This document shows, one piece after another, positions 9,175 through 18,023 of a stretch of 64,000 bases of DNA (its first letter is position 1; the number at the start of each line of letters is the position of its first letter). The position numbers were made by a program, and so were the translations under genes. Location of the stretch: positions 44,018 to 108,017 of the forward strand of contig JAQIBP010000054.1 in NCBI GenBank assembly GCA_027858995.1, read 5' to 3'. The notes under the pieces are model-generated. The model saw only the letters and a program-made list of their open reading frames with translations. It had not been told where the DNA came from and did not search any database. Origin of the DNA: Deltaproteobacteria bacterium. GTDB taxonomy: Bacteria; Desulfobacterota; Desulfobacteria; Desulfobacterales; Desulfobacteraceae.

Positions 9175-9663
9175 ATGAAAAAGCAATTTAAATTAATTAT
9201 CAGTGCAGTACTTTTGTCCATTGTTTTCATGACAGGATATGCCTTGGCCATGGAGGGAAATGATATGGATGAATCAGAAAAAATAGGAGACCTTATCCAT
9301 GAGTCAGTCATTGACGGGTATGTTCTCTCCCATTACTTCATGGATCTTCGCGATCAGAAAACAGCAAGCCATGCTGATGATACCAAAATCGGCACTCCGA
9401 ACTTGGATAAAGAAGAGATGGACAAACCCCATCACATCATGGTTTACATCATGGACAAAGACCATAATCCTGTTTTAAAGGGAAAAGTTGGTTTCATGAT
9501 AAAAGATGCTGCCAACAATAAACAAACAGCAATGGGAATGTTCATGAGCAAAGGTTTCGGCACAACTGCCGACATGAAAAAAAAGGGGAGTTATACTATT
9601 TTCACCAAAATTGTTTTAGAAAACAAGATCTTAAAAGACAGCTTTAAGTATGAAATAAATTGA
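9175..9663 (+). CDS. Periplasmic YtkA/FixH-like protein of the metal efflux operon
   Basis: 162 residues with a clear signal peptide (LIISAVLLSIVFMTGYALA). The mature part is rich in Met, His and Asp, including HHIMVYIMDKDHNP near residue 86 and a run of methionines (TAMGMFMSKGFGTTADMKKKG). The pattern His-x-hydrophobic-strand, PVLKGKVGFMI, KGSYTIFTKIVL, DSFKYEIN resembles the immunoglobulin-like YtkA/FixH fold seen beside copper transporters. A strong ribosome binding site (AAAAGGAG) precedes the ATG, 24 bp after the pump gene. A periplasmic copper chaperone or sensor is plausible but inferred. Confidence 0.6.
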   Translation: MKKQFKLIISAVLLSIVFMTGYALAMEGNDMDESEKIGDLIHESVIDGYVLSHYFMDLRDQKTASHADDTKIGTPNLDKEEMDKPHHIMVYIMDKDHNPVLKGKVGFMIKDAANNKQTAMGMFMSKGFGTTADMKKKGSYTIFTKIVLENKILKDSFKYEIN

Positions 9664-9683
9664 TTCTTTTCAAATAAATTGGG

Positions 9684-9726
9684 GACACCAGGATTGAAGC
9701 TAATAATTATATTAAATCCTGGTGTC
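9684..9726 (+). terminator. Stem-loop terminator of the efflux operon
   Basis: Perfect 12-bp stem GACACCAGGATT (9684-9695) / AATCCTGGTGTC (9715-9726), 19-nt loop, followed by a T-rich stretch. It lies 20 bp after the stop of the last operon gene. Confidence 0.75.
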
Positions 9727-9840
9727 TTATTTCCTGTCCTTTTATGATTTAAAATGATGAAATTTATAACTCAAGCTACCAAGGAAAACACCCAAAAAAG
9801 GGTTTTTATAATGGAAAATTAAAAAAAAGGAGAAGAGATT

Positions 9841-11022
9841 ATGATTAGATTATGTAAAATACCAATAATGGTTTTAATCTTGATATGTTTCATTGGAAGT
9901 TTTTCTTGGGCCGGATTCAAATTTAAAATTAATGATAGCACAAAAGGAGAAATTGATTTTTGGACCCAAGCTTGGTATCAATATGCTGAAAAAGCCAGTG
10001 ATAGTAACGGAGATAATATTCTGGATGAAGATGTTAATGATTTTATGATCCGAAGAGCATATTTCAGCATCAGCGGTGAGTCAACACCATATCTAAGTTT
10101 TTTTACTCATATTGCCGCAGACAGGATCGGTCAAAACAATCTGAATGATTCTTCATTGGGCCTTGGAAGCGGGGTTGCATTTAGGGATCTATGGATTACA
10201 CTCAAACCATCCGATGCCTTAAAACTTCAAGTAGGGCGAATGTATGTTCCCTTTACACGAAATTACGGTACCACATCAACAAAATCTCTTCTTACAACAG
10301 ACCTCGACTGGGCCCAGGGAGGAATAAGAGGTAATATTTTTTATCCCAGTAAGGTTGGTCGTGATGATGGCGCCACTCTTTGGGGGAACCTCATGGAAGA
10401 TAAGTTTCAATATCGGTTTATGGTTGGTGAAGGTGTTGAAAACACCTCGCAAAATCCTGATGATAATTTAAGATTTGCGGGAAGAATCAGTGCCAATTTT
10501 TTTGATGCTGAAACCGGTTGGTTCAATCAAGGTACTTATTTGGGTAAGAAACGAATTCTTGCTATAGGTTTTGGAGCCGATTCGCAAGAATTGGTATTTG
10601 GATCCCGGACTGATGACTATTTAGCTTGGACCGTAGACGTTCACTATGATCAACCTTTAAGCAATGGAGGAGCTATCACTGCTGAAGCTGCCTACATTGA
10701 TATTGAGAATGTAGCCAATAGTATAAAATACACCCAACTTGTGCCCGGAGATAACGGTTCAATCGTTTCTTTGAAAGCTGGGTATCTCTTTCCCGGTAAT
10801 TTTGGTATAGGCAGGCTTCAACCCTTTGCTCATTATGAACTTATTAACGTAGATAAAACAGGTAAAGACGACACACAGGTATATGGTTTGGGTTTAAACT
10901 ATTTTTTCAAAGGACATGCAAATAAATTGAGCTTAGATATTTCAAACGTTGATCAAGAACAGGAAACGATATCTGTACAGGATCATTTTGTTGTTACAGT
11001 TCAAATTGCCGCAGGTTTCTAA
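9841..11022 (+). CDS. Phosphate-selective-type (OprO/OprP-like) porin
   Basis: 393 residues; signal peptide ending near SFSWAG. A beta-barrel pattern follows with alternating aromatic and polar residues, FMIRRAYFSISGES, RDLWITLKPSDALKLQVGRMYVPFTR (a conserved stretch of this porin group) and a final strand ending in Phe (FVVTVQIAAGF), as outer-membrane proteins do. It probably forms a trimeric channel for small anionic solutes; the actual substrate is unknown. GGAGAAG ribosome binding site. It stands alone between two intergenic hairpins and is not obviously part of the efflux operon. Confidence 0.75.
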   Translation: MIRLCKIPIMVLILICFIGSFSWAGFKFKINDSTKGEIDFWTQAWYQYAEKASDSNGDNILDEDVNDFMIRRAYFSISGESTPYLSFFTHIAADRIGQNNLNDSSLGLGSGVAFRDLWITLKPSDALKLQVGRMYVPFTRNYGTTSTKSLLTTDLDWAQGGIRGNIFYPSKVGRDDGATLWGNLMEDKFQYRFMVGEGVENTSQNPDDNLRFAGRISANFFDAETGWFNQGTYLGKKRILAIGFGADSQELVFGSRTDDYLAWTVDVHYDQPLSNGGAITAEAAYIDIENVANSIKYTQLVPGDNGSIVSLKAGYLFPGNFGIGRLQPFAHYELINVDKTGKDDTQVYGLGLNYFFKGHANKLSLDISNVDQEQETISVQDHFVVTVQIAAGF

Positions 11023-11103
11023 AACATGAAACATTGATGAAATTTTAGAGCACTATTTCTGGCCAGGTATAGAACGACCATGATTTACATCAACCAAAGC
11101 TGA

Positions 11104-11132
11104 TAAGATGGGCCGCTCAGCGCTCCATCTTA
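11104..11132 (+). terminator. Stem-loop after the porin gene
   Basis: Arms TAAGATGG (11104-11111) and CCATCTTA (11125-11132) around a 13-nt GC-rich loop. No clear U-run follows, so the terminator role is a guess. Confidence 0.35.
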
Positions 11133-11185
11133 TAGCGGCTTAACAGCCCGGCACGTTAGAAACAACATCAATAATTGGTATTATA

Positions 11186-11632
11186 ATGAAAAAATTTAAA
11201 ATGGTTTTCCTTCTGTTATCTGTTCTCTTTTTTTTAAGTTTACCTTCCAATATCTGGGCACATGGCAAAGAGGGTCATAAATCGTTAAAAAAAGAAAAAA
11301 AGAGAGAACATTGGGCTGCACCTGTAGAAGAGATAAAAAGGGTAAACCCCGTAGAAAAAACTTTGAGATCAATTCAAAACGGGAAGAAATTGTTCCTCAA
11401 TAATTGTTCAGGCTGCCATGGTTTGACTGCCCGGGGGGACGGCCCTGACGCAGAATTTTTGGAGCCAACGCCAACTGATCTGAAAGCCATGGCCGGTCAC
11501 CATAGTGACGGGGATCAGGCATGGAAAATTACAAATGGTAAGGACCCTATGCCGGCATGGGGAGATATGTTTTCTGAAAATCAGGTATGGGATATTGTAA
11601 ATTTTATTCAAAGCCTGAAGAAAAACCATTAA
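11186..11632 (+). CDS. Monohaem c-type cytochrome
   Basis: 148 residues with a signal peptide (FLLLSVLFFLSLPSNIWAHG) and a charged Lys/His linker. A single haem-attachment motif CSGCH follows (in LFLNNCSGCHGLTARGDGP), with a probable distal Met ligand in DPMPAWGD and a closing helix QVWDIVNFIQSLKK. This is the class I cytochrome c fold. A soluble periplasmic electron carrier is likely. It lies 29 bp before a methyltransferase gene in the same direction; whether the two are co-transcribed is uncertain. Confidence 0.85.
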   Translation: MKKFKMVFLLLSVLFFLSLPSNIWAHGKEGHKSLKKEKKREHWAAPVEEIKRVNPVEKTLRSIQNGKKLFLNNCSGCHGLTARGDGPDAEFLEPTPTDLKAMAGHHSDGDQAWKITNGKDPMPAWGDMFSENQVWDIVNFIQSLKKNH

Positions 11633-11661
11633 ATCCAATCTATTTATATTGAGGCTGCTAA

Positions 11662-12303
11662 ATGAAGAGAGACCCCTATAAAAATTCAGTAAAATTTTAT
11701 GATACATTTATTGGACCGGCTACTATTGTATTAAGAAAAATTGTATTGAAAATGAATCTGCCAAAAAAAGGGATGCGGGTTCTTGAAGTCGGATGTGGCA
11801 CAGGCTTAAATTTGAAACTTTATCAAGAGGCAGAATGTAAAATTCATGGGATTGATTTGTCCCCCTCAATGGTGAATGCTGCAAGCAAAAAACTTGATGA
11901 AAAGGCTGACATAAGAGTGGGAGATGCATCCTTGATGCCTTATCAGGATAATTCTTTTGATCTGGTTGTTGCCATGTTTACTTTACATGAGATGCCAGGT
12001 TCAATAAGGTTGCCTGTAATAAATGAAATGGCCAGGGTAATGAAAATGGATGGGCATTTATTGCTTGTTGATTTTCATCCCGGCCCTGTCCGCTTTCCAA
12101 AAGGCTGGTTGTATAAAGTTGTTATTTTCTTTATTGAAATGTCTGCCGGACGAGAACATTTCAGAAATTATAGAAATTTTATTGCAAACAAAGGCCTTCC
12201 ACCATTAATAGAAACAAATAATCTACATATCGAGAAAAAGAAAATTGTCGGCAATGGTAATTTAGCTTTATTTTTAGTGAGCGAGGCATACCAAAACCGT
12301 TAG
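11662..12303 (+). CDS. Class I SAM-dependent methyltransferase
   Basis: 213 residues. SAM-binding motif I is [15 protein letters not shown], followed by [14 protein letters not shown] (acidic ribose contact), [10 protein letters not shown] and [14 protein letters not shown], the standard order for the ubiE-like group. The C-terminal half ([24 protein letters not shown]) is hydrophobic and may contact a lipid or quinone; the substrate cannot be read from sequence. It lies seven bases upstream of the kinase gene, so it is probably in one transcript with it. Confidence 0.8.
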   Translation: MKRDPYKNSVKFYDTFIGPATIVLRKIVLKMNLPKKGMRVLEVGCGTGLNLKLYQEAECKIHGIDLSPSMVNAASKKLDEKADIRVGDASLMPYQDNSFDLVVAMFTLHEMPGSIRLPVINEMARVMKMDGHLLLVDFHPGPVRFPKGWLYKVVIFFIEMSAGREHFRNYRNFIANKGLPPLIETNNLHIEKKKIVGNGNLALFLVSEAYQNR

Positions 12304-12310
12304 GATTAAT

Positions 12311-14254
12311 ATGACCGACGACAAAATAAATTCTTCAAGCCCCACTTATCTTTTAGAAGAGGGGATGACCATTAAAAACAGGTGGAAAATACAAAATTTT
12401 ATTGCCAAAGGCGGCAAAGGAGAGGTTTATCTTGCCCAGCAGCTTAATTTAGACCGCCAGGTTGCATTGAAAATTATGTCCCAGGAATTCATTAAGAGCC
12501 TGGAAGATGATGAAGAAGAGATCACCTCTGAAACTATGCGTTTTCACAGGGAGGTGAAAGTCATGGCAAGGATGCAGCATCCTAATATTCTCCAAGTCTA
12601 TGATTTTGACCAGCTGGAAATGAATGGTTTAAAACTGGATTATATTATTATGGAATATGTTCCAGGCCCGACATTACGCCAGGAAATGCCTGAAAAAGGC
12701 TTTGGGCATGACAAAAACAAAGTAAAAAAATGGCTTAAAAAATATTTTTTCCCGATTCTTGATGGGATGAAAGCTGTTCATGATAAAGGAATTGTACACC
12801 GGGATATGAAGCCTGAGAATGTCCTTGTTGATGATGAAACACCCAAAATTATGGATTTTGGAATTGCCGGGGGCTATCATATGGACAATGTAACTCAAAC
12901 CCATCATATGCTGGGAACAATAACCTATATGCCAGAAGAGCAATTCGTGGACCTGGCCTTAACAGACGTGCGAGTTGACATATATGCCCTTGGTAAAATT
13001 CTTTATGAAGTTGTTGAAGGAAAAATGAGAAAAGGCCGGGATAAACCCTTTAACAGCGTTGCCCTGAAAGAACCGGAAACCAATTTTTTTAAAATCCTTG
13101 ATCTGATAATCCAACAGACGACAGCTAAAGATCGCAATCAGCGAACTCCCTCTGTCAAAAGGCTTTATGATTCTTTGGAAGAGCTTGTCTTGGAGTCGGA
13201 AGAAAAAAAATATTCACCAACAAACTTAGTTCACAAATACTGGAAATATTTATTTGGCATAAGTGCTGTAGTAATTCTCATTTTTATCAGTGCCGTGACA
13301 ATGCACCTTAATTCAGAAAAAACAGAACCGGCACCTGATAAAAACTATATTCAAAATCAACCCCCGGCAACAAAATCAGAAACGATTGCCTTACCCTTTT
13401 CCAGATTTAATTTTAAAAATAACCAGCCAACAGCTATTCCTGATATTCATACATCGAAAAGCCTTCCTGCCAGTTTACTTGCCACAGATGGCATGACAAT
13501 GATTCTGTTAGATGGGGCCAAGGTTATGTTACCCGTTGATGACACCACAATATTGGAAAGGGAACAAATTAAACAAAATATAACCGTACCAACATTCTAT
13601 ATGGATAAAACCAAGATTACGAACCATTTGTATGTTCAGTTCCTCAATGAAATTGATGAAATAGAGGTGAAAGGTAAATCTGTTTTATTGAACACAGATT
13701 TACTTCTCCTTCTTGGCGAGGTGCTGGAAGGCTATGAACCCATTACATTCAAAGATGGAAAATTCAGAGTAAAATCCAATGATATTGCAAGACCTGTGCT
13801 GCGTTTGACACCTATCGGTGCTCTGGCATATGCACAATTTTACGGCAAGGCACTGCCTATGATGGAGCAGTGGTGGCTCGCCGTTCAAACCAGCCGTGGT
13901 AAGATGTCACTGGAAAACAGGGTTTCCTCTTCACAATCTCAGACAAAAGCATTGAATGGAAATTCAATGATGATGCATGGCAAAAGTTCCGAGGTTAAAC
14001 CTTTGAGTAATTCCCATAGTTCTGAAATTCAGGCTGTTACCCAAACAACAGCCAGCCAGGCAGGTATTCAAGGACTCGAACAAAACGTGAATGAATGGAC
14101 AATGGGCATCTCTTCAGACGGGACGCCACAATTCCATATTCATGGTGGTATCGGAGAATTAGGCAACAGAGAGTCCTACCTTGAACGTCAACCTTGGGAA
14201 GCTTTTTCCAGGGTTGGTTTTAGAACCGTTCTAAATATAGATGGGAGAAAATAA
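12311..14254 (+). CDS. Membrane Ser/Thr protein kinase with C-terminal FGE/sulfatase-modifying-like domain
   Basis: 647 residues. Hanks-type kinase domain at about 20-290: nucleotide loop [12 protein letters not shown] with ATP-anchoring K54, catalytic HRD at 163-165 ([11 protein letters not shown]) and DFG starting at D182. The first glycine of the loop is Ala. One membrane helix at about 313-334 ([19 protein letters not shown]) leads into an extracytoplasmic part (about 395-645) with features of the formylglycine-generating-enzyme-like family: [30 protein letters not shown] and the closing RVGFRTVLN. This domain is usually a binding module rather than an enzyme when fused to kinases. The stop lies next to the phosphatase start, forming a kinase/phosphatase pair. 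Confidence 0.85.
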   Translation: MTDDKINSSSPTYLLEEGMTIKNRWKIQNFIAKGGKGEVYLAQQLNLDRQVALKIMSQEFIKSLEDDEEEITSETMRFHREVKVMARMQHPNILQVYDFDQLEMNGLKLDYIIMEYVPGPTLRQEMPEKGFGHDKNKVKKWLKKYFFPILDGMKAVHDKGIVHRDMKPENVLVDDETPKIMDFGIAGGYHMDNVTQTHHMLGTITYMPEEQFVDLALTDVRVDIYALGKILYEVVEGKMRKGRDKPFNSVALKEPETNFFKILDLIIQQTTAKDRNQRTPSVKRLYDSLEELVLESEEKKYSPTNLVHKYWKYLFGISAVVILIFISAVTMHLNSEKTEPAPDKNYIQNQPPATKSETIALPFSRFNFKNNQPTAIPDIHTSKSLPASLLATDGMTMILLDGAKVMLPVDDTTILEREQIKQNITVPTFYMDKTKITNHLYVQFLNEIDEIEVKGKSVLLNTDLLLLLGEVLEGYEPITFKDGKFRVKSNDIARPVLRLTPIGALAYAQFYGKALPMMEQWWLAVQTSRGKMSLENRVSSSQSQTKALNGNSMMMHGKSSEVKPLSNSHSSEIQAVTQTTASQAGIQGLEQNVNEWTMGISSDGTPQFHIHGGIGELGNRESYLERQPWEAFSRVGFRTVLNIDGRK

Positions 14255-14255
14255 T

Positions 14256-14978
14256 ATGGTTTCAAAAAATGTCGGGGTCTGGGGAGGAAGCCATATAGGC
14301 TATAAGCGGGAAAATAATGAAGATCAATTTTTAATAAAAGAGCTACGGGAAATTATTATACTTGCCGTTGCTGACGGAATAGCAGGTTGTGCCGGTGGAG
14401 AAGTGGCCGCACAAACTATCATAGATGTATTTCAAGAATATGAATTTTCTAAAGAAAATTTAGAAAAAGATCTGAGTATGGCTCTTTTGAAGGCAGAAAA
14501 ACAGATCCTTAACAAAGTAAAAAATAATTCCAGCCTGGAAGGCATGGGAACTACAGCAACTATTGCTATTTCATATAACAACAAGATCTTCTGGGAACAC
14601 GTTGGAGATAGCCGACTCTACCTGTTTCATGATAAAAAAATCAAGCAGATTACAACGGATCATACATTTATACAAGATCTGATTGATGACAGCACCCTCA
14701 CTCTTGACCAGGCAAAAAAACATCCTTTAAGAAACATGTTAGACCAATGTGTGGGGTGTGATGAAATGGAACCGGACAGCGGTATGTTTAAAATAAAAAA
14801 AAATGATCGATTATTACTTTGTTCGGATGGCCTTACAAAACACCTGTCTGATTTACAAATAGAATCCATATTACAAATAGGATCTATTCAGGAAGCAGGC
14901 CAAAAACTTATAAAGACAGCATTGAAGATGGGTGGAACTGACAATGTGACTGTCATAGTTAAAGAATTTAAGAAATGA
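14256..14978 (+). CDS. PP2C-type Ser/Thr protein phosphatase (Stp1-like)
   Basis: About 240 residues. The conserved acidic metal-binding motifs appear in order: GYKRENNEDQF, AVADGIAGCAGGE, GMGTTATIAI, HVGDSRLYLF, LLCSDGLTKHL and GGTDNVTVIV. The expected GMGG is GIAG here. It would reverse phosphorylation by the adjoining membrane kinase. The start at 14256 is preferred over an in-frame ATG at 14241 because GGGAGAA sits seven bases upstream of it; it begins one base after the kinase stop. Confidence 0.88.
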   Translation: MVSKNVGVWGGSHIGYKRENNEDQFLIKELREIIILAVADGIAGCAGGEVAAQTIIDVFQEYEFSKENLEKDLSMALLKAEKQILNKVKNNSSLEGMGTTATIAISYNNKIFWEHVGDSRLYLFHDKKIKQITTDHTFIQDLIDDSTLTLDQAKKHPLRNMLDQCVGCDEMEPDSGMFKIKKNDRLLLCSDGLTKHLSDLQIESILQIGSIQEAGQKLIKTALKMGGTDNVTVIVKEFKK

Positions 14979-15437
14979 CTATTTTACTCCGGATGCCTTA
15001 TCTATGTTTAATTTTCCTTCAAGCTCTGCCAAACGTTTTATTATCTGCTTCTCTTGCTTGACAAGTTCCTCGATATAAGGCCGGTTCTGATATTTTCTTT
15101 TTTCTCTTCTCTTTTGAAAACTTTTATTATTATCAAGGGCTTGTTTTTCTTTAAGAAGAGCGCTGTATTCTTTTTCAAGGGCTTCTTTCTGATAGGCTTT
15201 GTTTGCAGACGGCAAAGGGGGAGAAACAGAAGATGGCGATTTAACCGGAGGAATCGAATCATCGTGTTGGATTTCGTCGTATTGCAAAGCTTCTGACATT
15301 TTATCTGCAGGAATCGTGGAAAAATCATTGGTAAAAGTTACCATGCCATTCTTGTCCACGTACTGATATATCTTTGCTGATACTCCTGCCGGCCATATCA
15401 GCGCAATCATAAAAATTATCATCCAGATCTGTTTCAT
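14979..15437 (-). CDS. DUF4124-domain protein, secreted
   Basis: 152 residues with a signal peptide (MIFMIALIWPAGVSA) and, right after cleavage, KIYQYVDKNGMVTFTNDFSTIP, the signature of the DUF4124 domain. The rest is a Pro/Ser linker and a Lys/Glu-rich coiled coil (ALEKEYSALLKEKQALDNN). The function of the family is unknown; an envelope location is expected. AAAGGAG precedes the start. Convergent with the phosphatase gene, abutting its stop. Confidence 0.8.
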   Translation of the reverse strand: MKQIWMIIFMIALIWPAGVSAKIYQYVDKNGMVTFTNDFSTIPADKMSEALQYDEIQHDDSIPPVKSPSSVSPPLPSANKAYQKEALEKEYSALLKEKQALDNNKSFQKRREKRKYQNRPYIEELVKQEKQIIKRLAELEGKLNIDKASGVK

Positions 15438-15583
15438 TTCGTCTCCTTTAGGGGTATTTTAGCATTATTTAATAAATTTTCAATATTTTTTTCAATTTGA
15501 TTTTTGGTGTTTATTGACAGCAATGGATTATTAACATATTTATAATTCTGATAGATCGTGACCTTTAAAGGAGAAAATTAATT

Positions 15584-16549
15584 ATGTTCATCCTCGGCTT
15601 GCAGGGAAGCCCCAGGAAAAAGGGCAACACCCATGATATTCTTTCCATGTTCATGGAACAAGCCAAGCAATACGGGGCTGTCACTCAGACCATCACACCT
15701 CACACTCTTGATATCAAACCATGCAGGGAACTTATTGTGTGCGAAAAAAAAGGATTCTGCCCTATAAAAGATGATATGGAAAAAAGCATTTACAAACTTG
15801 TGAAAAATGCTGATATCATTGTAATTGCTGCACCCGTGTTTTTCTATAATGTACCTGCTCAACTAAAGGCACTTATTGACAGATGCCAGATGTTCTGGGC
15901 CAGGAAATACAAACTGAAGCTGGAAGACCCCAATGCAAAGAACCGCCAGGGTGTTTTGTTATCCTGCGGCGCATCAGGTGGGAAAAAACTGTTTGACGGG
16001 GTTGAATTGACTGCCAAAATCTTTTTTGATGCTGTAAGTGTAAAATACCAGGGTTCTCTTACCTATCGGCACATTGAAAATCCTGGAGATATGGTAGCCC
16101 ATGCCCAGGTAAAAGGTGATATCCAACAGATGGTGAAAAATCTGTGCCGCCCTTTTGTATCCAAAAAAAAGATTCTTTTTATCTCCAGAAATGATGCCTG
16201 TAGAAGCCAGATGGCAGCAGCCTTTTTTAAATCATATGACCAGGGTCATTTCCGGGTTATGACAGCGGGGTATGATCCAGCAAAAGAGATAAGAACTGAA
16301 ACAATAAAAATAATGGCAGAAAAAAGGCTGGATCTTTTATACTTATCCCCCTGCTCCATTAAAAATTTAGACATGGAACAAAACTTTGATACTATTATCT
16401 ATCTTGAAGAAAAGAGTGATGAATCACTCTTTTCTGCCCTGCAAGTTCAAATCTGGAAGATCAATCCTCCTGAAAAGCTGTCACTGAAAAATATCAGGGC
16501 ACTCAGAGATGAGATTGAATCCCGGGTCAAATCTCTGTTCTTATTGTAG
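15584..16549 (+). CDS. NADPH-dependent FMN reductase-like domain fused to a catalytically altered low-molecular-weight phosphatase/ArsC domain
   Basis: 321 residues. Residues 1-195 are a flavodoxin-fold reductase: phosphate-binding GSPRKKGNTHDIL, a Cys pair region (CRELIVCEKKGFC) and PVFFYNVPAQLKALIDRCQMFWA. Residues 197-321 match the low-molecular-weight protein tyrosine phosphatase/arsenate reductase fold, beginning KKILFISRNDACRSQMAAAF. In that family the loop is C-x5-R; here the nucleophile position is S201 while R207 and S208 are kept, so phosphatase or arsenate reductase chemistry by the usual route is not possible. No aspartate loop is evident. It could be a sensor or a binding domain. 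AAAGGAG lies nine bases before ATG. Confidence 0.8.
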   Translation: MFILGLQGSPRKKGNTHDILSMFMEQAKQYGAVTQTITPHTLDIKPCRELIVCEKKGFCPIKDDMEKSIYKLVKNADIIVIAAPVFFYNVPAQLKALIDRCQMFWARKYKLKLEDPNAKNRQGVLLSCGASGGKKLFDGVELTAKIFFDAVSVKYQGSLTYRHIENPGDMVAHAQVKGDIQQMVKNLCRPFVSKKKILFISRNDACRSQMAAAFFKSYDQGHFRVMTAGYDPAKEIRTETIKIMAEKRLDLLYLSPCSIKNLDMEQNFDTIIYLEEKSDESLFSALQVQIWKINPPEKLSLKNIRALRDEIESRVKSLFLL

Positions 16550-16646
16550 ATTTAACATATCTTATCAAAGTCTATCAAAAAACTTACCATGGCAAATCTC
16601 AGTGCTGTAAATAATATTTTGGGGTAAGGCAAAAATTTTTACGGCT

Positions 16647-18023
16647 TTAAGGCATAACACCGAAATCCTTTAGTTTTAAATGCAGCGTTCTCCGGGCAAT
16701 CCCCAAACGACGAGCGGTTTCACTTTTATTGTTACCGGTTTTATCCAACATTTTTAATATGGCCATTTTTTCGACTTCATATAAGGTTTTGTCTCCCAGA
16801 TCAAACATCTGTTCAGTAGCACTTTGCGCCCTGCTGGACATTATTACCTTCTCTTCAATTTGAAGTTCATCTTTCCCAAGGTATTCCCGAGTGGAGAGGA
16901 TCACACCCCTTTCTATGGTGTTCATCAGTTCACGGACATTGCCCGGCCAGTTATGGCTGACGAGCTTATCCATGCCATCCGGGGTAAACCCTTTAATTTT
17001 CCGACTGTTTTTTTGGGTATATAGTTGTAAAAAATGCTGGGCCAACAGTTGTATATCCCCGGATCTTTCCCGTAAAGTCGGCACCTTAAGATTAATCACA
17101 TTTAAACGGTAGTATAGATCTTCTCTGAAATCTTCCTTTTCAATGAGATCCACCAGATTTTTATTGGTCGCAGCAATAATACGTGTATCAATATTAATAG
17201 ATTTTTCACCACCCACCGGTGTGATTTCTCTCTCCTGCAATGCTCGGAGCAGTTTAACCTGCATAGCCATTGATGTTTCACTGATCTCATCTAAAAATAT
17301 ACTTCCTTTATCTGCTAGTTGGAATTTCCCTTCTTTCCGACGAGTAGCACCTGTAAACGCCCCTTTTTCATGACCAAACAACTCTGATTCCAGAAGAGTC
17401 TCTGTAATGGCAGCGCAGTTAATCTTGATAAACGGACCATCTTTTCTGTTACTGTTATAGTGGACCGCACCTGCGATCAACTCCTTGCCTGTACCAGATT
17501 CACCATGTATTAAAACAGTGGCGTCGGTTCCAGCCACCTGGGATATGGTCTTGAGAAGCTTTCGCATTGTTTCATGTCTGCCGATAATTTTGCTGCTGTC
17601 AAATTTTTTCCCAAGGCTATCCTTTAACTGGGAATTCTCTTTTTTCAACCGGGTATGTTCAAGGGAGCGCTGGATAGTAATTTTTAATTTTTCAAAATCA
17701 AAGGGTTTAGTCAGATAATCATATGCCCCTTTTTGCAATGCATCGACAGCTGTTTGAATTGAAGAAAAAGCAGTCATGATGATAACCGGGATGGCCGGGT
17801 TGATCTTTTTTATCTCTTCCAAGGCAACAAGTCCGGATACTTTGATCATTTTAATATCCATTAAAATCAGATCATAGGTTTTTTTTGTCACACACTCTAT
17901 GGCAACCTGACCGTCATCTGCCTCTTCGAGAACATAGCCCCATTTGCCAAGCAATATTTTCAGCATATTTCGATGGCTCTGGTCATCATCAACGATCAAA
18001 ATTGTGCTTTTGGTCTGATTCAT
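16647..18023 (-). CDS. Sigma-54-dependent response regulator (NtrC/ZraR type)
   Basis: 458 residues: receiver domain with acidic VDDD at 11-14 and phosphoacceptor D56 (LILMDIKM); AAA+ domain with Walker A GESGTGKE, sigma-54 contact GAFTGA and arginine-finger region; Fis-type helix-turn-helix at the C-terminus (NKSETARRLGIARRTLHLKL). It activates sigma-54 promoters when phosphorylated by its partner kinase. It starts directly after the kinase stop (TAA then ATG), so the two are co-translated. The copper efflux operon with its candidate sigma-54 promoter is a possible target. Confidence 0.92.
   Translation of the reverse strand: MNQTKSTILIVDDDQSHRNMLKILLGKWGYVLEEADDGQVAIECVTKKTYDLILMDIKMIKVSGLVALEEIKKINPAIPVIIMTAFSSIQTAVDALQKGAYDYLTKPFDFEKLKITIQRSLEHTRLKKENSQLKDSLGKKFDSSKIIGRHETMRKLLKTISQVAGTDATVLIHGESGTGKELIAGAVHYNSNRKDGPFIKINCAAITETLLESELFGHEKGAFTGATRRKEGKFQLADKGSIFLDEISETSMAMQVKLLRALQEREITPVGGEKSINIDTRIIAATNKNLVDLIEKEDFREDLYYRLNVINLKVPTLRERSGDIQLLAQHFLQLYTQKNSRKIKGFTPDGMDKLVSHNWPGNVRELMNTIERGVILSTREYLGKDELQIEEKVIMSSRAQSATEQMFDLGDKTLYEVEKMAILKMLDKTGNNKSETARRLGIARRTLHLKLKDFGVMP

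Noticed and set aside
11015-11163. Possible integron attC-like site after the porin (GTTTCTAA ... TTAGAAAC, GCTTAAC)
   Set aside because: The inner arms do not pair and the conserved GTTRRRY end is not matched; no integrase or cassette is visible.
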